Counted from the stretch's first letter, positions 1 through 7,168 are shown. The stretch is DNA of 8,985 bases from Syntrophomonadaceae bacterium (GCA_003562605.1 PWUG01000045.1:1-8985); one strand, 5' to 3'. A program made the numbers and translations. Notes: generated by a model from the sequence alone, not told the origin.

Positions 1-60
1 CTCCGCATACGCTACGCTATTCGGAGCGACGCGCTATACAATGATGATCATAACCGTCAA

Positions 61-65
61 GAGGA
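61..65 (+). promoter_or_regulatory. Ribosome binding site that decides the caspase gene start
   Basis: A GAGGA motif lies 8 nt upstream of the ATG at 74, which is ideal Shine-Dalgarno spacing. The earlier in-frame ATG codons at 41 and 44 have no such motif. They would also put about 11 extra residues in front of a good signal peptide. This site therefore favours the start at 74. Confidence 0.75.
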
Positions 66-73
66 CAGCGAGC

Positions 74-1609
74 ATGAGCGAACGCTTAGTCGTGGTACTG
101 ATATTGTGGTTGAGTGTGATGATACCGGTCTGGGCAACAGAACGGGTGGCGTTAGTGATTGGCAATAGCGCATACACTGCGGTGCCGCGTTTGAATAACC
201 CAGGCAACGACGCGCATGATCTGGCCATACGTTTGCGCATGTTGGGGTTTAGTGTTGAGGAAGCCTATGACCTGGATGAGCGTGGAATGCGCCGCTCACT
301 CCAAACATTTGCGCGTAGTACGGATGGGGCTGAGGTGGCGCTGGTATTTTTTGCCGGACATGGCATTGAGGTGGACGGTCAGAATTGGCTGATTCCGGTA
401 GATGCTCATTTACAGAGTGTCCATGATGTAGAATTCGAGGCCATTCCTTTGGATCTGGTGCTGCGTTCCGTCGGGGGAGCACAGCAATTGCGCCTGGTGA
501 TCCTGGATGCCTGTCGGGATAATCCCTTTGCTACGCTGATGCAGCGCAGTGGGGCGTCACGTTCCATTGGTCGAGGTTTGGGACGGATTGAACCGATAGG
601 AGGCACACTGGTTGCCTACGCGGCTCGTGATGGCACCACGGCTGATGATGGACGCGGGCGTAACAGTCCATTTACTCAGGCTTTGCTGGAGGTGCTTGAA
701 GAACCCGGTGTTGAGATCAGCCTGCTGTTTCGCCAAGTGCGGGATCGGGTATTGCAGCGCACAGGCCAGCGCCAGGAACCCTTTACCTATGGTTCGCTGC
801 CAAGTACCGCTTTGTATTTGTATCCGCCCCATATTGGCTCGGAGGTCAAGGTAGCTGAGGCTCCCGTCTCTACTGCGCTGGGGGTGAGCGCCGATGCGTT
901 GGAGTTGGCATTTTGGCAAAGCATCCAGAGCAGCCGTGATGCGTCCGACTTCGAGGCTTACCTGCGTCGATACCCGCAGGGTTCTTTTAAGGAGCTAGCA
1001 CACAACCGGCTGGCTGGATTACGTTTGCAAACAGATGCTTCTGAAATGGGTGACCAAGTTCGTCTTGCGATTCGGGTCACTCCGGCAGATGCACGCGTAC
1101 GGATAATGAATATTGTGCCAACATACCGAGAAGGGATGAGACTGGACCCGGGACGGTATGACATTGAGGTGAGTGCGCCTGGCTACCGAACCTATAGAAT
1201 GTGGCATGACCTAGATGCGGGTGATCAGGTGATTGAGGTAGCACTTCAGGCGCAGACCCCCGCATCGGTGCAGATCGACGCCTATGCCCATATTACTGGC
1301 CCAAGTTTCAATTGTAGCGCCGCAACCCAACCCGTCGAAAGATTGCTGTGTGATGACCGTACATTGGCGCACATGGATGGTGTGATGGGCGCTTTGTACC
1401 AGCAGTTACGCCAAAGAATGAGTGGTGCCGACCGGCAAATATTACGCCAACAACAACTGGCTTGGATCAAATCCCGAGATGACATCTGTCCAGTTACTCT
1501 GCGGGAACTGAGCCATGGTCCCGCCCGCGATCATTCGGTTACCTGCTTACAGGGTATGATGCAGAATCGCGCCGATCAGCTTAAAGTTATTTTGGAACGA
1601 ACACCATGA
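74..1609 (+). CDS. Exported caspase-fold (C14) protein with PEGA-like and LprI-like C-terminal domains
   Basis: Predicted periplasmic cysteine protease of the caspase/metacaspase-like C14 family, 511 residues from the ATG at 74. Residues 1-21 form a Sec signal peptide that probably ends at VWA. The caspase domain spans about 24-250. It starts with the typical VALVIGNSAY strand, carries the catalytic histidine in FFAGHG (His96) and the catalytic cysteine in LDACRDNPF (Cys147), and ends with NSPFTQALLE and the QEPFTYGSL region. Residues 277-316 (FWQSIQSS to NRLAGL) match the short helical segment often found after bacterial caspase domains. Residues 330-391 look like a PEGA-type beta domain (LDPGRYDIEVSAPGY). 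Residues 410-507 resemble the LprI/DUF1311 lysozyme-inhibitor-like domain, with Cys414, Cys426, Cys472 and Cys491 plus QLAWIKSRDDIC. Both catalytic residues are present, so it is probably active. Its substrate is unknown. Its stop overlaps the amidase start. Confidence 0.88.
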   Translation: MSERLVVVLILWLSVMIPVWATERVALVIGNSAYTAVPRLNNPGNDAHDLAIRLRMLGFSVEEAYDLDERGMRRSLQTFARSTDGAEVALVFFAGHGIEVDGQNWLIPVDAHLQSVHDVEFEAIPLDLVLRSVGGAQQLRLVILDACRDNPFATLMQRSGASRSIGRGLGRIEPIGGTLVAYAARDGTTADDGRGRNSPFTQALLEVLEEPGVEISLLFRQVRDRVLQRTGQRQEPFTYGSLPSTALYLYPPHIGSEVKVAEAPVSTALGVSADALELAFWQSIQSSRDASDFEAYLRRYPQGSFKELAHNRLAGLRLQTDASEMGDQVRLAIRVTPADARVRIMNIVPTYREGMRLDPGRYDIEVSAPGYRTYRMWHDLDAGDQVIEVALQAQTPASVQIDAYAHITGPSFNCSAATQPVERLLCDDRTLAHMDGVMGALYQQLRQRMSGADRQILRQQQLAWIKSRDDICPVTLRELSHGPARDHSVTCLQGMMQNRADQLKVILERTP

Positions 1610-2373
1610 TATCTCGGCTGTTCTTCAATGTGTTATTGGTTGTCTTCAATACTGTCGTCCAAACGGTTCAAGCATCTCCAGACGTTACGAGTTGCCAGAA
1701 TTTTAAAGTTGCTTTAGATATTGGGCATACTCTTAAAGACCCAGGAGCGATCAGTGCACGGGGACAGTCAGAGTTTAGTTTTAATCTAAGGCTGGCGCAC
1801 GAGATCCATGCCGGTTTAGCGTCTGCGAATATTGAGTCATTTTTGATCAATGACGATGGCGCTATTGTTTCCCTAGAGGATCGTACCGTATTAGCAGCGC
1901 TCGGAGGCGCAGAGTTGTTTGTTTCCGTCCATCACGATTCAGTGCAGCTTCATTATCTTTCAGAGTGGACAGTGGATGGTCAAATTCATCGTTTTAGCGA
2001 CCATTTTAGAGGTTTTTCACTGTTTGTATCACAACGTAACACGGCCTATCCTGAAAGCCTGTACTTCGCCACCTTGCTTGGCGAACACCTGATCGCGCAG
2101 GCACTGACACCTACGCTGCATCATGCTGAGCCTATTCCAGGTGAGAATCGTCCTCTATTGAATGAGCAATTGGGTATCTACCGATTCGACAACTTGTTTG
2201 TTTTACGTACCGCAACCATGCCTGCCGTTCTGTTCGAGGCAGGAGTCATTGTGCATCGTGATGAAGAACTCGATCTGTCCGATCAAGACTATCGTGCCCG
2301 CCATGTTAACGCGCTAGTTGCGGCCGTACATGATTTTTGCCGGTGGGTCGAGAGTACCAAGTTCGATCTTTGA
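1606..2373 (+). CDS. Exported N-acetylmuramoyl-L-alanine amidase (Amidase_3 family)
   Basis: Zinc hydrolase expected to cut the amide bond between N-acetylmuramic acid and the stem peptide of peptidoglycan in the periplasm. It has 255 residues. Residues 1-23 form a signal peptide ending in VQA. The Amidase_3 fold is shown by DIGHTLKDPGA with zinc ligand His41, Glu56 in SEFSFN as second ligand, SVHHDS with His109 as third ligand, and VLFEAG with the probable catalytic Glu211. All key positions are kept. There is no AMIN, SPOR or LysM targeting domain, so the mature protein is a bare catalytic domain. Its only two cysteines, Cys30 and Cys245, flank the domain and could form a disulfide. The start codon overlaps the caspase stop as ATGA. 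A weak GGA (1594-1596) inside the upstream gene sits 9 nt before it, so coupled translation is likely. The family call is firm; the role in this cluster is inferred. Confidence 0.88.
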   Translation: MISRLFFNVLLVVFNTVVQTVQASPDVTSCQNFKVALDIGHTLKDPGAISARGQSEFSFNLRLAHEIHAGLASANIESFLINDDGAIVSLEDRTVLAALGGAELFVSVHHDSVQLHYLSEWTVDGQIHRFSDHFRGFSLFVSQRNTAYPESLYFATLLGEHLIAQALTPTLHHAEPIPGENRPLLNEQLGIYRFDNLFVLRTATMPAVLFEAGVIVHRDEELDLSDQDYRARHVNALVAAVHDFCRWVESTKFDL

Positions 2374-2376
2374 ATT

Positions 2377-2409
2377 AAGTCAGTCCTCATGGCATCCATT
2401 GGATGACTT
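2377..2409 (+). other. Strong hairpin just after the amidase stop, possibly a 3' end signal
   Basis: The RNA can fold as AAGTCA-(G bulge)-TCC paired with GGA-TGACTT. This continues past a small internal loop into ATGG paired with CCAT around a CAT triloop, giving 13 base pairs in total. It begins 4 nt after the amidase stop codon. No run of T follows (TTGGTCGG), so it is not a classical intrinsic terminator. It could protect the 3' end of the caspase-amidase message or mark a factor-dependent end. The pairing is seen directly; the role is inferred. Confidence 0.5.
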
Positions 2410-2441
2410 GGTCGGAGCTATTTCGATTGACGGGCTACTGG

Positions 2442-2464
2442 ACAGTTTCGAAATGGGTAACTGT
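2442..2464 (+). repeat. Inverted repeat ACAGTT / AACTGT in the intergenic region
   Basis: Perfect 6-bp inverted repeat with an 11-nt spacer (2448-2458). It partly overlaps the 8-nt palindrome TTTCGAAA at 2446-2453. It lies between the caspase-amidase pair and the promoter candidate for the 2653 gene, so a regulator site is possible. A short repeat like this could also arise by chance. Confidence 0.25.
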
Positions 2465-2534
2465 ACACTTTTCTGTTTCAATCCATCCTTATTTTTCCGC
2501 AGTTGCGCTTAATCATTGCTTTCTGGTAAACTTT

Positions 2535-2564
2535 TTGGGAATGGCGATACGCTATGGCTAAACT
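2535..2564 (+). promoter_or_regulatory. Weak sigma-70-like promoter candidate for the 2653 gene
   Basis: TTGGGA (2535-2540) and TAAACT (2559-2564) are separated by 18 nt, each matching 4 of 6 consensus positions. A second -10-like hexamer, TACAAT (2572-2577), has no good -35 partner. A promoter somewhere here is reasonable because the 279-nt gap and the hairpin after 2373 separate this gene from the upstream pair. The exact hexamers are uncertain. Confidence 0.25.
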
Positions 2565-2621
2565 CTAAATTTACAATAAAAACACGACTTGCGCAGTGCA
2601 AGCCATATCGTATTTAACAGC

Positions 2622-2641
2622 TTAATTTAATTTAATTGAAT
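2622..2641 (+). repeat. Four tandem TTAAT pentamers before the 2653 start codon
   Basis: Units at 2622-2626, 2627-2631 and 2632-2636 are exact TTAAT copies, and 2637-2641 is TGAAT. The tract ends 11 nt before the ATG at 2653, so it lies in the likely 5' leader. It may act as an AT-rich, unstructured ribosome landing region, because the only Shine-Dalgarno-like motif is a weak GAG at 2644-2646. Copy-number change by slippage is possible but unproven. Confidence 0.55.
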
Positions 2642-2652
2642 TCGAGTGCAAA

Positions 2653-4923
2653 ATGCAAAATTTAAGAATAACTCACTCATTACAGTGCATAGTTTGGGCA
2701 GTTATACTGAGCCTTATGGTGGTGCTGCCAATTGCTGCAGACACACCGATACAGGAGCCGGTTGACCAGTCACATGCCGAAGCCTTAGAAGCATTGGCCG
2801 TTCAAGAGCGAATAACTGTGCGTGCCCTGCGCGCTTGGGATCAACTTCCTCCCCCCTTTATTAGTCTCGCCCTAGCCTTACGGCCTCACGGTATTGATCT
2901 GTTGGGTGCGGATCGGCAACAAGTACAAACTTGGGCTGACCAAGCCCAGGCTGAATGGCAAATGCTGTTAGGCGAACTGTCGTTGTCCATGGAAGAGGCC
3001 GGTCGAACCCAGCCTCGTTCCGGTTTTTTGCACAGTTATGCGACAGAATTACAAGCTTTAGCAACGTATATGGCGCAATTTGATACGGCTGATGTGCCCC
3101 CTAGTGTTGCGTTACCAGACCCCGAACCCACATCACCTGTGTCTATCGCCGATCAAGTGATTGCTTTGCTCGGCCACTGGGGGCAAACCGTTGAATCCCA
3201 TGATGGCCAGCTCCATATCCTATTACCAGGAGCGCAGCGCCTTATACTACGAGAGCCACCTCAAGTGGAGCTGTTAGATCAGGGCAGTGTCCAATTAGAT
3301 TTACCACTGAGTCTGATACTGGCGGTGGACATCAGCCCCGGCATGGAACCCTTGCGGATTGACTTGGATACCGTCACCGTAAAGTTGACACCTTTAACGA
3401 GCGATGTATGGGCATTTGCTGTGACGTTACCTGAACAGTGGCTCATTCGTGATGAAAGCTCAGATACGCCTGTCGCCATGCTGAATATAGCCGAAAGTCA
3501 TCTTATTGGAGAATGGACAGGTGATCTCCAGTCGACCCCCTTGTGGGCAATGGAATTAACCGATCTGGAACTGCACCCATTAATTGATGACCTCAGTGCT
3601 TACCCATCAGACGACCCACATCGTATCCAAGTGGATGGGGTACGATTCTCAACCTTGCCATCTGCTGACACCCATAGGCCGGTTCACCTTGAGCTTGAAG
3701 GTCTAAAGATTTATAACATTGATAATCATCCTTTATTGCAGCTTGGCGTCCTGCGTTGGACTTCAGAACAGACAGAGCACGTTCCTTGGCAGTGGGCTAT
3801 TGGTCATCCTGAAGTACTACAGGCACAACTCCGCGACAGCCAAGGGCGTATCGGGTTTGAATTCACCCTAGAAGATCTCGTTGTTACGCCAACTGCGCAT
3901 CAAGAAGATGTCTCGGCGTCTGATGTACTGCGTCTCGCACAAGCTGAACTATTAGGTTCACTGCTTATTGACCGTGGTCAAATCACTGAGGCGAGGCTCA
4001 CTCATGGTATGGAAGGACTCTATTTTGACCAAGGCAGTACGCTATTTATCGATCCAGACCTCTTAACCTTGGATGCTTTCCAATGGTCAATGACTGTACG
4101 ACGTTTTGACCTGTTACACGCACTCGATTCCCTATTGATAGGGTTCGAACCGGAATCGGGTACAGAGTTAGCGCAATGGCTTGATGGCTTGATCGGTGAA
4201 ATTGAGTTCAATGTAACCGCTAACGGAGTGCAGCGTAGCTTAATGGGTTCGACCTCGCAGGGTGATGAGCCGACGGTCTTGAATGTGTTTGCTACACAGT
4301 ATTCGATGTTCAATGTATTGTTTTCAGATCTAGATACCCCAGCACTCAGTGCCAGCCTAGCGTATCGTCATCAAGGTATGAGTGCAGCCGACCCTTGGTC
4401 AGCAGGAGGGCAATCTTTGGATGCGACCTCGGTAGCCTCGGACAATGCCTTACCGATACCTCACACGGCAGCAATGGAAGTGCAACTGTCACGTTTGCCA
4501 CTGGGTGCTTTACTGCAACTGATGGATACCTCTGTCAATCCTGATGCAGTAACCGCACTGTTATTGGCTCATAACACGCTACTGGATTTGCCAGAAATAC
4601 ACATAGAAACTGACGACGGTGGGTTAACTTTTCAGGGTAAAGCGGATGTGACTTCCCAGCAAGGCGCTGAACCAGAACGCGCCACACTAAGAGCGGAATT
4701 GATGATACGCAACTTAGACACCATGCTTGGGCGAGTGTCGGGTATGCTTAGCCCAGAGGAACAACAGGGTGTTGAAATGGCGGCTACATTCCTACGGATG
4801 CTGGGCGAAGAAAAAACGTTACCCGACGGAGAACAGCACCACTATTTTCTTATTGAGGCGGATAGTTCGGGTGGTATTATGGTAAATGGAGTGAATGTGC
4901 AGTCTTTATTGGGAGCCCATTAG
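2653..4923 (+). CDS. Exported 756-residue protein of unknown function
   Basis: I do not recognise this family with confidence. Residues 1-29 form a signal peptide (basic start, hydrophobic stretch, cleavage near PIAA), so the product should be periplasmic or envelope-attached. There is no lipobox, no further clear membrane segment and no visible catalytic motif. About residues 30-165 appear helical and rich in Gln, Glu and Ala. The remainder alternates strands in LxLxL-type patterns, including repeated DLPL, DLELHP and LELEGLKI stretches. It ends with a GGIMVNGVNVQSLLG strand-turn-strand. This shape loosely recalls AsmA-, DUF945- or DUF2125-like periplasmic proteins, but that is only an impression. 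Apart from the signal peptide, cysteine appears absent. The start at 2653 is the first ATG and gives the signal peptide directly, though its ribosome binding site is weak. The gene stands alone between two intergenic regions and probably has its own promoter. Confidence 0.85.
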   Translation: MQNLRITHSLQCIVWAVILSLMVVLPIAADTPIQEPVDQSHAEALEALAVQERITVRALRAWDQLPPPFISLALALRPHGIDLLGADRQQVQTWADQAQAEWQMLLGELSLSMEEAGRTQPRSGFLHSYATELQALATYMAQFDTADVPPSVALPDPEPTSPVSIADQVIALLGHWGQTVESHDGQLHILLPGAQRLILREPPQVELLDQGSVQLDLPLSLILAVDISPGMEPLRIDLDTVTVKLTPLTSDVWAFAVTLPEQWLIRDESSDTPVAMLNIAESHLIGEWTGDLQSTPLWAMELTDLELHPLIDDLSAYPSDDPHRIQVDGVRFSTLPSADTHRPVHLELEGLKIYNIDNHPLLQLGVLRWTSEQTEHVPWQWAIGHPEVLQAQLRDSQGRIGFEFTLEDLVVTPTAHQEDVSASDVLRLAQAELLGSLLIDRGQITEARLTHGMEGLYFDQGSTLFIDPDLLTLDAFQWSMTVRRFDLLHALDSLLIGFEPESGTELAQWLDGLIGEIEFNVTANGVQRSLMGSTSQGDEPTVLNVFATQYSMFNVLFSDLDTPALSASLAYRHQGMSAADPWSAGGQSLDATSVASDNALPIPHTAAMEVQLSRLPLGALLQLMDTSVNPDAVTALLLAHNTLLDLPEIHIETDDGGLTFQGKADVTSQQGAEPERATLRAELMIRNLDTMLGRVSGMLSPEEQQGVEMAATFLRMLGEEKTLPDGEQHHYFLIEADSSGGIMVNGVNVQSLLGAH

Positions 4924-4996
4924 TCGAATGTTGCTCACCATACGCCGTTTTATGTTTTTTAATGTAAAATAAATCCAACTATCGAATTGCACGGTC

Positions 4997-5009
4997 AGTA
5001 CTGTGTACT
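4997..5009 (+). repeat. Perfect inverted repeat AGTAC-TGT-GTACT before the vWA gene
   Basis: A 5-bp perfect stem with a 3-nt loop lies directly upstream of the ribosome binding site at 5014-5017 of the vWA gene. It could be a small operator or a leader hairpin affecting translation. The 103-nt gap around it (4924-5026) also holds a -10-like TAAAAT at 4965-4970, but I find no matching -35. The repeat is seen directly; a function is not shown. Confidence 0.35.
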
Positions 5010-5013
5010 CAGA

Positions 5014-5017
5014 GAGG
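5014..5017 (+). promoter_or_regulatory. Ribosome binding site that decides the vWA gene start
   Basis: GAGG lies 9 nt upstream of the ATG at 5027. The in-frame GTG at 5003 would place this motif inside the coding region. It would also add eight residues in front of a normal signal peptide. The ATG at 5027 is therefore the preferred start. Confidence 0.7.
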
Positions 5018-5026
5018 TTTACTGTC

Positions 5027-7141
5027 ATGCCCCAGCAACGCTGCTCTGCTTTATACCTAATTATTGGTGTGATCTTATTGTGCTTTGGGGGCTTAGTCGC
5101 CCATGCAGATTTGGATGCCCTAGAAGGCACCCATGGTCACAATCCCTTAGCGGATCTCGATGCACTAGAAGGTACTGCAGGGCATGAATTGCTTACCGAT
5201 GAGGCGGCTGGTCTAGAGTGCGATGGCGTATCCCCATGTAGAGAGCTGGCGACCCAGCAACCGCTGCGAGTGTTACCTCGTCCTTTCGCGCATATTTATC
5301 GGGAACGCCAGCCCCATGAATCCGCGATTGTACTGGCTAATATACCAGCATTTCACCCCCTGTTTGTCTATGAACGCGCTCAAGTCAATTTAAATCATCC
5401 CGTAGAACCTCAGGGTTGGTACCGGGTGGGACGGACAGCCAATGGTGCTGAGGGGTGGATGCAAGCGAGTGATGTGCTGGAATGGCGTCAAGCGTTGGTC
5501 GTGTCTTACACCCATCCCGGTGATCCCATCGAAGGGCGGCGACCGGTGCTGATGTTCCGTGACCAAGAAGCCTTGGCTGAGCTTATGGATGATTTTGACA
5601 GAGCGGGGCAAGCCGAAGCTTTATACCGCAGCATTGCGGCTAACGATATTCCTGAACAACTGGTGAGCATGGAACCACAGCGTTTTGTGGACATCACACG
5701 GCAATTTTATTTATTACCGATTCTGCAATGGGAGCAGACCCGGATCGAGGGCGATGATGTTCGCTTATTACAGATCGCTGCGGCTGTGCCACAGCAACGG
5801 GGAGCCGATACCTTAGCGGATGAAAATTATCGCACCCAGGCTCAAGTAGAGCGTGGTGTGCGGGTTGAAGGTATGGCCGAAGAAATTAAAGTTGACATTG
5901 TGTTTGTCATCGACACAACCCGCAGTATGCAACCGTTTATCGATATGGCGCGTGACGCCACACTGCGTTTGGCTCAGCGATTTAGCCGCGAAACCGGGGA
6001 TCGGGTACGTTTTGGTTTAGTGACTTTCCGCGATTCCATCGAAGTGATCCCCCAACTTGAGTACGACACTCGCAATTGGACTCCAGAATTAGTGGATGCG
6101 AATACTTTAGCGCATTTGCTTGAACAAGAGGTTCGTGCGACTACCGTAGGCAGTTTGGACTACGCCGAAGAGGTGTTTGCTGGCGTAGATACCGCCTTGC
6201 GATCCAACTGGCGTGATGGGGCATTGCGTTTTATGGTACTGATTGGTGACGCCAGCTCACATCCACGGGGGCATCCGCAGAATATTACCGGCAAGGATGA
6301 AACGGATTTACGGCGCGAGGCTGATGATCAACAGGTGCATCTGAGCGCTATTCATCTGCTTGATCCGCGTGCCACGGCAGATCATCCCATTGCTGAACAA
6401 CAATTTAGGCATTTGGCAAGAATACGCGGCAGTGACTACCAGTCGGCTTATGAATCCGTTGACGCTTTTGACGAAGCCGCTTTCAATACCTTGATCGATA
6501 ATGTAATCGGCAGCCTGTTTAACCGCTTAGCCGAAATTATTGGAGACACTCCCGCCACCGAGGCTGCGGATTTACCCCCATTAAGCCCAGTGGATACCAT
6601 AGAGCAACTTTGGGAGGCTGCCTTAGTGGAATACATTGGACGCTCAGCTCAGCCACCTAAAGATGTGATCGCCTGGGTATCAGATCGGGACTTGGTGTAC
6701 CCCATTGATCGTGCATTGGATGTCAGGGTGTTAGTCACCCGTGAACAGCTCAATACGTTGGCACAAGCGCTGGATCAGGTAGTACAGGCCATGATGCGGG
6801 CAGAAGTGACTCAAATGCAGTTTTTTGATGCCTTACAGAATGTTTCAGGCCAAGCGATGAAACGCCCTGAAGATTTGGCGCAAGCACAACGTCTAGGTGA
6901 CACGGGGTTGCTGCCTGCCTTTATTCAGAATCTGCCCTATCGCAGTGCCATTTTAGCGTTGAATGATGAAATGTTTGCCAGCATGACTGTGGAGCAACGC
7001 GCCCAGCTTGAATGGAGTATTTTGGCTAAGCTTGAACAGTATCGAACAATCAACGAACAGGTGGATGCTTGGTTTCGGATGAACGATCAAGATCCTGATC
7101 GCGATATGGTGTATCCCTTGCATTTAGATTATCTGCCCTGA
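5027..7141 (+). CDS. Exported protein with SH3-like region, von Willebrand A domain and conserved-looking C-terminal domain
   Basis: Predicted periplasmic protein of 704 residues that probably binds a partner protein through a metal-dependent vWA domain. Residues 1-27 form a signal peptide ending in AHA. The Cys at 19 is preceded by Leu, so this is not a good lipobox. Residues 28-57 are two copies of a 15-residue motif beginning DLDALEGT. Cys65 and Cys71 follow and are the only cysteines of the mature chain. About 78-155 resembles a bacterial SH3-like domain (LRVLPRPFAHIY, then GWYRVGRTANGAEGWM). The vWA domain is about 288-500: MIDAS Asp296, Thr298 and Ser300 in DTTRSM, a Thr around 372-373, and Asp408 in LIGDASSHP. 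The DTTxSM form is common in bacterial vWA proteins and should bind metal. Residues 525-704 form a mostly helical domain ending in YPLHLDYLP that I cannot assign. The stop is 27 nt before the ABC ATPase gene, so the two are probably cotranscribed. Confidence 0.87.
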   Translation: MPQQRCSALYLIIGVILLCFGGLVAHADLDALEGTHGHNPLADLDALEGTAGHELLTDEAAGLECDGVSPCRELATQQPLRVLPRPFAHIYRERQPHESAIVLANIPAFHPLFVYERAQVNLNHPVEPQGWYRVGRTANGAEGWMQASDVLEWRQALVVSYTHPGDPIEGRRPVLMFRDQEALAELMDDFDRAGQAEALYRSIAANDIPEQLVSMEPQRFVDITRQFYLLPILQWEQTRIEGDDVRLLQIAAAVPQQRGADTLADENYRTQAQVERGVRVEGMAEEIKVDIVFVIDTTRSMQPFIDMARDATLRLAQRFSRETGDRVRFGLVTFRDSIEVIPQLEYDTRNWTPELVDANTLAHLLEQEVRATTVGSLDYAEEVFAGVDTALRSNWRDGALRFMVLIGDASSHPRGHPQNITGKDETDLRREADDQQVHLSAIHLLDPRATADHPIAEQQFRHLARIRGSDYQSAYESVDAFDEAAFNTLIDNVIGSLFNRLAEIIGDTPATEAADLPPLSPVDTIEQLWEAALVEYIGRSAQPPKDVIAWVSDRDLVYPIDRALDVRVLVTREQLNTLAQALDQVVQAMMRAEVTQMQFFDALQNVSGQAMKRPEDLAQAQRLGDTGLLPAFIQNLPYRSAILALNDEMFASMTVEQRAQLEWSILAKLEQYRTINEQVDAWFRMNDQDPDRDMVYPLHLDYLP
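5108..5197 (+). repeat. Two 45-nt tandem units encoding a duplicated DLDALEGT motif
   Basis: Units 5108-5152 and 5153-5197 each encode 15 residues. Both begin with the identical octapeptide DLDALEGT and keep a Gly-His pair further on (THGH versus TAGH). Over the eight identical codons there are five silent base differences and no amino-acid change. This suggests an old duplication kept by selection. The repeat forms the extreme N-terminus of the mature vWA protein, just after the predicted signal peptide cleavage site. Confidence 0.8.
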
Positions 7142-7168
7142 GTCGGGTGCGCCGAGGAAACGCAGGCG

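Noticed and set aside
1..26. Imperfect hairpin CTCCG / CGGAG at the window start
   Set aside because: Five pairs, a mismatch and three more pairs with an 8-nt loop, cut by the window edge. This is too weak to assign a function.
1..44. Possible 3' end of an upstream gene closing with TGA at 42-44
   Set aside because: The frame is open to the window edge and the stop would sit 29 nt before the caspase start, which fits an operon. However, 13 codons give no recognisable product.
41..73. Earlier in-frame ATG starts at 41 and 44 for the caspase gene
   Set aside because: No ribosome binding site precedes them, and they would extend a normal signal peptide. The ATG at 74 has GAGGA at ideal spacing.
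557..919. 120-codon reverse-strand ORF inside the caspase gene
   Set aside because: It lies opposite a well-supported coding region and its translation shows no family features.
2318..2512. Small + strand ORF of 64 codons overlapping the amidase 3' end
   Set aside because: It starts inside the amidase gene in another frame, has no ribosome binding site and encodes no recognisable domain. It also runs through the hairpin.
2588..2602. Small hairpin CTTGC / GCAAG in the intergenic region
   Set aside because: Only five firm pairs and no conserved context. Likely chance, or a minor leader fold.
4020..4313. 97-codon reverse-strand ORF inside the 2653-4923 gene
   Set aside because: A shadow of the + strand gene, with no signal, domain or ribosome binding site evidence.
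5003..5026. GTG start for the vWA gene
   Set aside because: It overlaps the palindrome and would make the ribosome binding site coding. The ATG at 5027 gives a clean signal peptide.
5083..5085. Possible lipoprotein cysteine in the vWA signal peptide
   Set aside because: The residue before Cys19 is Leu, not Gly, Ala or Ser, so it does not fit a lipobox. Cleavage after AHA is more likely.
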